Shown here: positions 59,994 to 64,000 of the stretch, in pieces
Layout of the letters: each line of letters begins with the position of its first letter
How positions within the stretch are numbered: the first letter of the stretch is position 1
DNA from: Neoarius graeffei
Taxonomy: Eukaryota > Chordata > Actinopteri > Siluriformes > Ariidae
Assembly: GCF_027579695.1 (NCBI RefSeq)
Contig: NC_083579.1
Coordinates: 68,644,871 to 68,708,870 of the forward strand
Direction: 5' to 3'
DNA length: 64,000 nt
The notes under the pieces: model-generated
Told to the model about the DNA's origin: nothing
What the model saw: only the letters and a program-made list of their open reading frames with translations
Databases searched by the model: none
Made by a program: the position numbers and the translations under genes

Positions 59994-60380
59994 ATGCCTT
60001 CGCGTTGTGTTGCCGGCTTTTGCTCCAAAACCCACAAGGATGGGGTAAGTTTATTCAAGTTTCCCAGAGATCCCGAGCTGCATGCGAAGTGGGTGAAGCA
60101 AGTCAGGCGCACTCGTGACAAGTGGGAGCCCTCACCAACATCCGTCCTGTGTTCTGAACACTTCGATTTGGATTGTTTTGACACCCTTCCCAGCTTAAAA
60201 GAATCTCTTGGGTGTTCAGTTCAGCACAAACGTGTGTTACTACCATCAGCAGTGCCTACACAGTGTTGCCAGATTGGGAGGTTTCCCGCCCAGTTGGGCG
60301 GTTTCAAGTGCATTTTGGTGGGTTTTGAACATATTTTGGGCTGGAAAACGTCAGCAATATCTGGCAACAGATACTGCTGA
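59994..60380 (+). CDS. THAP-domain ORF in TTAA element (intact finger)
   Basis: Starts [18 protein letters not shown] complete THAP zinc finger: C5, C10, C53 and H56 as the C2CH ligands, Trp33, FPRDP, Phe57 and an LLPSAVPT end like the AVPTI box. The domain fills residues 1-89 (59994-60260). The frame then enters the nested foldback and ends at 60380 without a transposase domain. THAP fingers bind DNA in P, Kolobok and host transcription factors. Here it is likely the targeting domain left from an autonomous element. Confidence 0.8.
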   Translation: MPSRCVAGFCSKTHKDGVSLFKFPRDPELHAKWVKQVRRTRDKWEPSPTSVLCSEHFDLDCFDTLPSLKESLGCSVQHKRVLLPSAVPTQCCQIGRFPAQLGGFKCILVGFEHILGWKTSAISGNRYC

Positions 60381-60470
60381 CGTTTTCCAGCCCAAAATAT
60401 GTTCAAAACCCACCAAAATGCACTTGAAACCGCCCAACTGGGCGGGAAACCTCCCAATCTGGCAACACTG
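60261..60470. repeat. Nested foldback CAGTGTTGCCAGATTGGG, copy 2
   Basis: 210 bp, near-perfect complementary arms, same position as 28492-28695 in the other THAP element. It truncates the THAP frame. Confidence 0.85.
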
Positions 60471-61046
60471 CCAGTATTCCGAAGGGGGTCTACTAGTAGC
60501 TATGCCGGATCCAAAGACAGTCCTCCTGTCAGAACATGTGTTGTGAAACGACATAAGATAAAGGTACGTATAGCTATAGATTCTACATGATAATCATAAA
60601 TGTAATCATAAAGTCGGCGTGATATCAGTCATGTATTTGCTTGTGAAAGCTTGCGGCTTTCATGTAACTGCCGCCTAGCAACGAGAGGCAAAGGGTAAAG
60701 AGGGTAGGCTATCATAGATTCTATTCGGAAGAGATCAACACAATTCTAGACTCCCAGAAGAGGAAGAGCTAGCACTAGAGAGTTCACCGGCGTTTTCATG
60801 CGCCATTTCCATTGAGTAGAACCAGAGTAGAACAGCCAGTGAACCGCAGCATGTTCTCCCGCTGACGTCACAACATGGCCGCGAGCCACGGACCCAGTTT
60901 TCTTGCGCTGTGCAATTAAAAGTTGGATATTCGCGTAACAACAGCTTCTTTTCACGTAATTATAACAGAAATCTAACATGTTTGCCATGTTGTATAGTTT
61001 ATTTAAGAAATTGCATAGAGTCATGTTCGTGTCATCAGCACTTTAA

Positions 61047-61841
61047 CGCTATCCTGCTTTTCAGATTTTTCAAGTGTAGGTCATAAAAAGAATTCTCCCT
61101 GACGCCCAATTATTTTTGTTTAGTGGACTGAAAGCTACTGAATTCGAATCACAGACTTCCAATTTTCTTATTGTTATTTTTTACAATAGAACAATTAATG
61201 AATTTAGCGCCACGTGGCCCTAAATTCTCCGCTATTTTTTCCTGCTTCACCATGACGCTATTCAAGATACTACGTCATGCATCATGTGGTGGGCTTTCCC
61301 CGTTTGCGCAAGGCATTGTGGGATACAAATCTGGGATACAAATCTGGGACACAAAAGGAGAGAAAAATGGAGGACGTGAATAAAAAACTATAGTAACGGA
61401 AAGCGAAAAGACGTTATGTTATATGCGAAGGAAAGGAAACACAGGACCAAACTAATAAATATCGGCGGTCAGCGAGCACCTCGGTGTGATCAGCTGTTCG
61501 TTTAGCGACAGAATGATGGAACTGTCAGTGCACAGTCAAAGGTAAACCTGTAGATGGCAGTAATGCAACACTGTGGATGCCAGCTGCCGTAAAACCCAAA
61601 AGAAGAAAAAGAAGGTAAACCTGCGCATGCGCACACGGACTTCCTCTGTCTGCTTGACTGCGCAAAGCGAGCGATTTCATGCACATTATTTGCTCAGGAA
61701 TCTCCTCAAATTAAATAACTTCCCAGCCACAGAATGGCCTGATATTTTGTGAGATATTACAGAAATAAACATATCACAATGACCACATTTCAGACGGAAC
61801 TAAATTTCACCCATTTTATGAAATCGAAAGGCCGTCTAGCT
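61047..61841. mobile_element. TTAA element, family AGYTA, uninterrupted copy
   Basis: TTAA at 61043-61046 (shared with the THAP element) and 61842-61845. Matches the split copy at 3435-6078 and the partial one at 63466. Contains a possible hairpin-rich centre but no recognised gene. Confidence 0.78.
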
Positions 61842-61915
61842 TTAATGCTTTTGATATTATATTATAGCCTTAGAATTTTTGCATTTCTGTCCATCATCGT
61901 TCTGTGACTACAATA

Positions 61916-62903
61916 CGATGTCCTCCACGATTATGGGCACCCCTTGTAAAGATCAGTAAAACAAACAAAAAAAAAATCAACAAAAAAACAAAAGGGGTTA
62001 GGGGAAAAAAATAAAAATAAAAAAAATCACACACCTTTTGGTGAAGTAGCTTCATCTCATACCGGGAAAAAAAAAATCCAACCTTTTAACTGAAAAAATG
62101 TATTCACAGAAACGTCCCACCAAAAAACATTTTTTTAACTTAAAAAAAAATATATATATATATCACGTGCCACTATTATTGGCACCCCTGGAAATGATAG
62201 TGAACACAGTGTAACCGAAGCATGTTTCCTGTTTAAATTGTACAGTTTTGAGTTGATTGGAGTGTGTAGGAACTTTCAAGCTGTAATCCATGACTTCCTG
62301 ATTAGATGGCATACAAATATGAGGTGACACAGAGGCCAAATTCCCTTAGTAATCCATCAACATGGGAAAGATAAGAGAACACACAAACCAAATGAGGGAG
62401 AAGTGTGTTGAACGTCATAAGTAAGTCAGGGAACGGTTATAAAAACAAAAAATAGCTACTCGCCTGAAAATGTCCATTTCTACTGTTAGGGCAATAATAA
62501 TAATAATAAAAAAAAAGTGGACACCAACTGGAACGGTTACAAACTTGCCTGCCAGAGGACACGAGGATTCTGCACAGAGGAACGTGATACCCCGCTCTGT
62601 ATCTCCAACTTTATAAAATGTTACAGGAGAAGACTCAGTGCTGTTTTACTGGCAAAGAGAGGTTGTACAAAGTATTAAATGGCAGGGGTGCCAATAATAG
62701 CGCCACATTATTTTCAACAAAAACATTTCTTGGTAAGGGATTTGTTTTTCCCTGAACAAATTTATTTCAATTAAAGGCTGGATTTTTCTTTTTTTTTTTT
62801 TCAACGTGAGATTAAGCGACTTCACCAAAAGATGGATTTTTTCCCCCACCCCCTTTTTTTTACTCATCTTTACAAGGGGTGCCAATAATTGTGGAGGGCA
62901 CTG
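61916..62903. mobile_element. Tc1-like deleted element, CAGTGCCCTCCAC ends
   Basis: TA at 61914-61915 and 62904-62905; ends include TGGCACCCCTTGTAAAGAT and a mutated partner (GGGCACCCCTTGTAAAGAT). About 988 bp, internally deleted; fragments such as GAACACACAAACCAAATGAG recall the N-terminal part of Tc1 transposase genes, but no frame is open. Confidence 0.8.
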
Positions 62904-62905
62904 TA

Positions 62906-63461
62906 TTTAGAATACATTATGTCTAACATCATAAATGAGCAACCAGTCACAGCACTTAAATAAGGACTGAATGAACAGAAGCAAAATTTGCTGCAGTACA
63001 GGTAGAGAAACAAAGATTTACTCCAAGTGGTTATAATTCCATATGATATAATTTTTAACTCCAAGATGCTTCATCAAAGTTTTTTCCAGTATTCAAACTA
63101 GAAAATCTTGCCATAATGTTCCTTTAACTTCATTTCCCATGTAGCAGTACGTATGAAAATCAAACATAATCTTAGCAATTCAGTGAAACCAAACTGCTGT
63201 TGTTCCTTCAAATAATATTTAGTCTTTTCGGTGCTTTGTTCTAAAAATCTACGCAAACGTTTCCTATATTAACTTTAGACGTGAGGTTTGGCAAGAATAT
63301 CAGTCTTGTGTTTGAGTTTTGTTTTACCTACATCTTGGATCTCAAGGGCTACGGTCCTGGAGGTTACAAACCTTATGGAAGGATTCCCAGTAATGGGAAA
63401 TATGGGTTTGTATTTCCAGCACAACAACATACAGTAAAAAAAAACTCATCATCTCGCAGCT
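62906..63461. other. VASH1 upstream intron, unassigned
   Basis: No VASH1 exon or element ends recognised. A short open stretch at 63336-63420 reads GYGPGGYKPYGRIPSNGKYG on the plus strand; I cannot assign it. Confidence 0.35.
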
Positions 63462-63465
63462 TTAA

Positions 63466-63683
63466 AAGTAGACGGCCTTTTGATTTCGTAAAATTTAGTT
63501 CCCTCTGAAATTTGGTCATTGTGATATGTTTATTTCTGTAACATAGAAAAAAAAATATATCAGGCCATTCTGTGGCTGGGAAGTTATTTAATTTGAGGGG
63601 ATTCCTGAGCAAATAATGTGCATGAAATCGCTCGCTTCGCGCAGTCAAGCAGACAGAGGAAGTCCGTGTGCGCATGCACACGC
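63466..63683. mobile_element. TTAA element, family AGYTA, partial third copy
   Basis: TTAA at 63462-63465, end AAGTAGACGGCCTTTTGATT, homologous in inverse to about 61620-61841. Cut by the next TTAA element. Confidence 0.65.
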
Positions 63684-63687
63684 TTAA

Positions 63688-64000
63688 AGTGCATATCCTG
63701 GACCAATTTTGTTTTTTTTTTATATGAAAGTATGTCCCTTTACACACTCATCCAGAAGAGTAATTTTGCACAAGGCCATCTGTCTACAGCAGAAAAAAAT
63801 AAAATAACAAAATGCGTCTGGAAAAATCCCAAGGGAGTCTGGAGCCAGATTCGTGACGTCACCTGCGGAAGCGCCAGCAGGCTGCGAGAGCTTTACACGG
63901 TTTCAGTGCACAGCCTGTGTAGACCAAGCGCTCCCATTTCTCTCTCATTGTCCGGTCTTTTGGAAAACGATGAGTACTGATCCCATCAAGATTGGTGTTG
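63688..64000. mobile_element. TTAA MITE, family GTGCATAT, copy C (cut by window end)
   Basis: TTAA at 63684-63687, end AGTGCATATCCTGGACC. It follows copy B (21524-22201) closely up to the window end, including the start of the THAP-type middle segment. It interrupts the AGYTA-family copy. Confidence 0.8.

Larger units (their letters stand above)
59690..61042 (+). mobile_element. TTAA element with THAP gene, family AGTGCTGATGAC, copy 2
   Basis: TTAA at 59686-59689 and 61043-61046; ends AGTGCTGATGACAC inverted. 1353 bp, with an intact THAP frame at 59994. Nested foldback at 60261-60470. Its right TTAA is shared with the left TTAA of the next element. Confidence 0.9.

Noticed and set aside
59565-64000. 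Search for the VASH1 exon with the catalytic Cys
   Set aside because: No minus-strand match to the block before YLTNS was found here; the exon is probably beyond the window or was missed.

Overview
The window is vertebrate nuclear DNA, almost certainly from a ray-finned fish. It carries two spliced genes whose exons join in phase with GT-AG introns. The rest is a dense collection of fish-type repeats: Tc1/mariner, hAT, PIF/Harbinger, TTAA-flanked THAP elements, Penelope-like elements, tRNA-derived SINEs and LINE 3' ends. The abundance of Tc1 copies and of the tRNA-headed SINE with a (GAGAT)n tail hints at an otophysan such as a catfish, but I cannot fix the species.

Gene 1 (+ strand, 300-34319) is ANGEL1, a CCR4-type exonuclease/endonuclease/phosphatase-fold protein. 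I placed ten coding exons at 300-363, 9588-10520, 15366-15601, 15824-15893, 18702-19138, 22251-22383, 27443-27553, 31818-31848, 31976-32142 and 34183-34319. They sum to 2319 nt, or 772 codons plus a stop, with no internal stop and all catalytic motifs present. A polyadenylation signal follows at 34883. Gene 2 (- strand, 44034 to at least 59564) is the 3' half of VASH1, the tubulin tyrosine carboxypeptidase vasohibin-1. Exons were found at 59183-59564, 54974-55083 and 44034-44106; the 5' exons were not found and are probably outside the window. The two genes are tail to tail, as I recall for ANGEL1 and VASH1 on human 14q24, and this supports both calls.

Introns and the intergenic gap are mostly mobile DNA, often nested several deep. 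Intron 1 holds a decayed Tc1 element that was split by a TTAA-flanked element, which was itself split by a hAT element, a Harbinger-like MITE and a THAP-family MITE. It also holds a near-intact 1.6-kb Tc1. Intron 2 holds a TTAA element split by a 4-kb TIR element, which contains a Penelope-like foldback flanked by a direct repeat of about 95 bp, an ISL2EU-like element and a hAT element. Introns 5, 6 and 9 each hold a further TTAA element, and intron 7 holds a Tc1 relic and one more. The intergenic gap (34.9-44.0 kb) holds a Tc1, SINEs and MITEs. VASH1 introns hold a P-like THAP element inside a 2.7-kb foldback, a Penelope-like element with a GIY-YIG endonuclease, hAT and Harbinger MITEs, and a LINE end inserted into a SINE.

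The most striking signal is a group of at least five TIR families that all sit between TTAA duplications. Two of them carry THAP zinc-finger reading frames, and one family carries two different coding cassettes between identical ends. TTAA elements also lie just upstream of several ANGEL1 3' splice sites.
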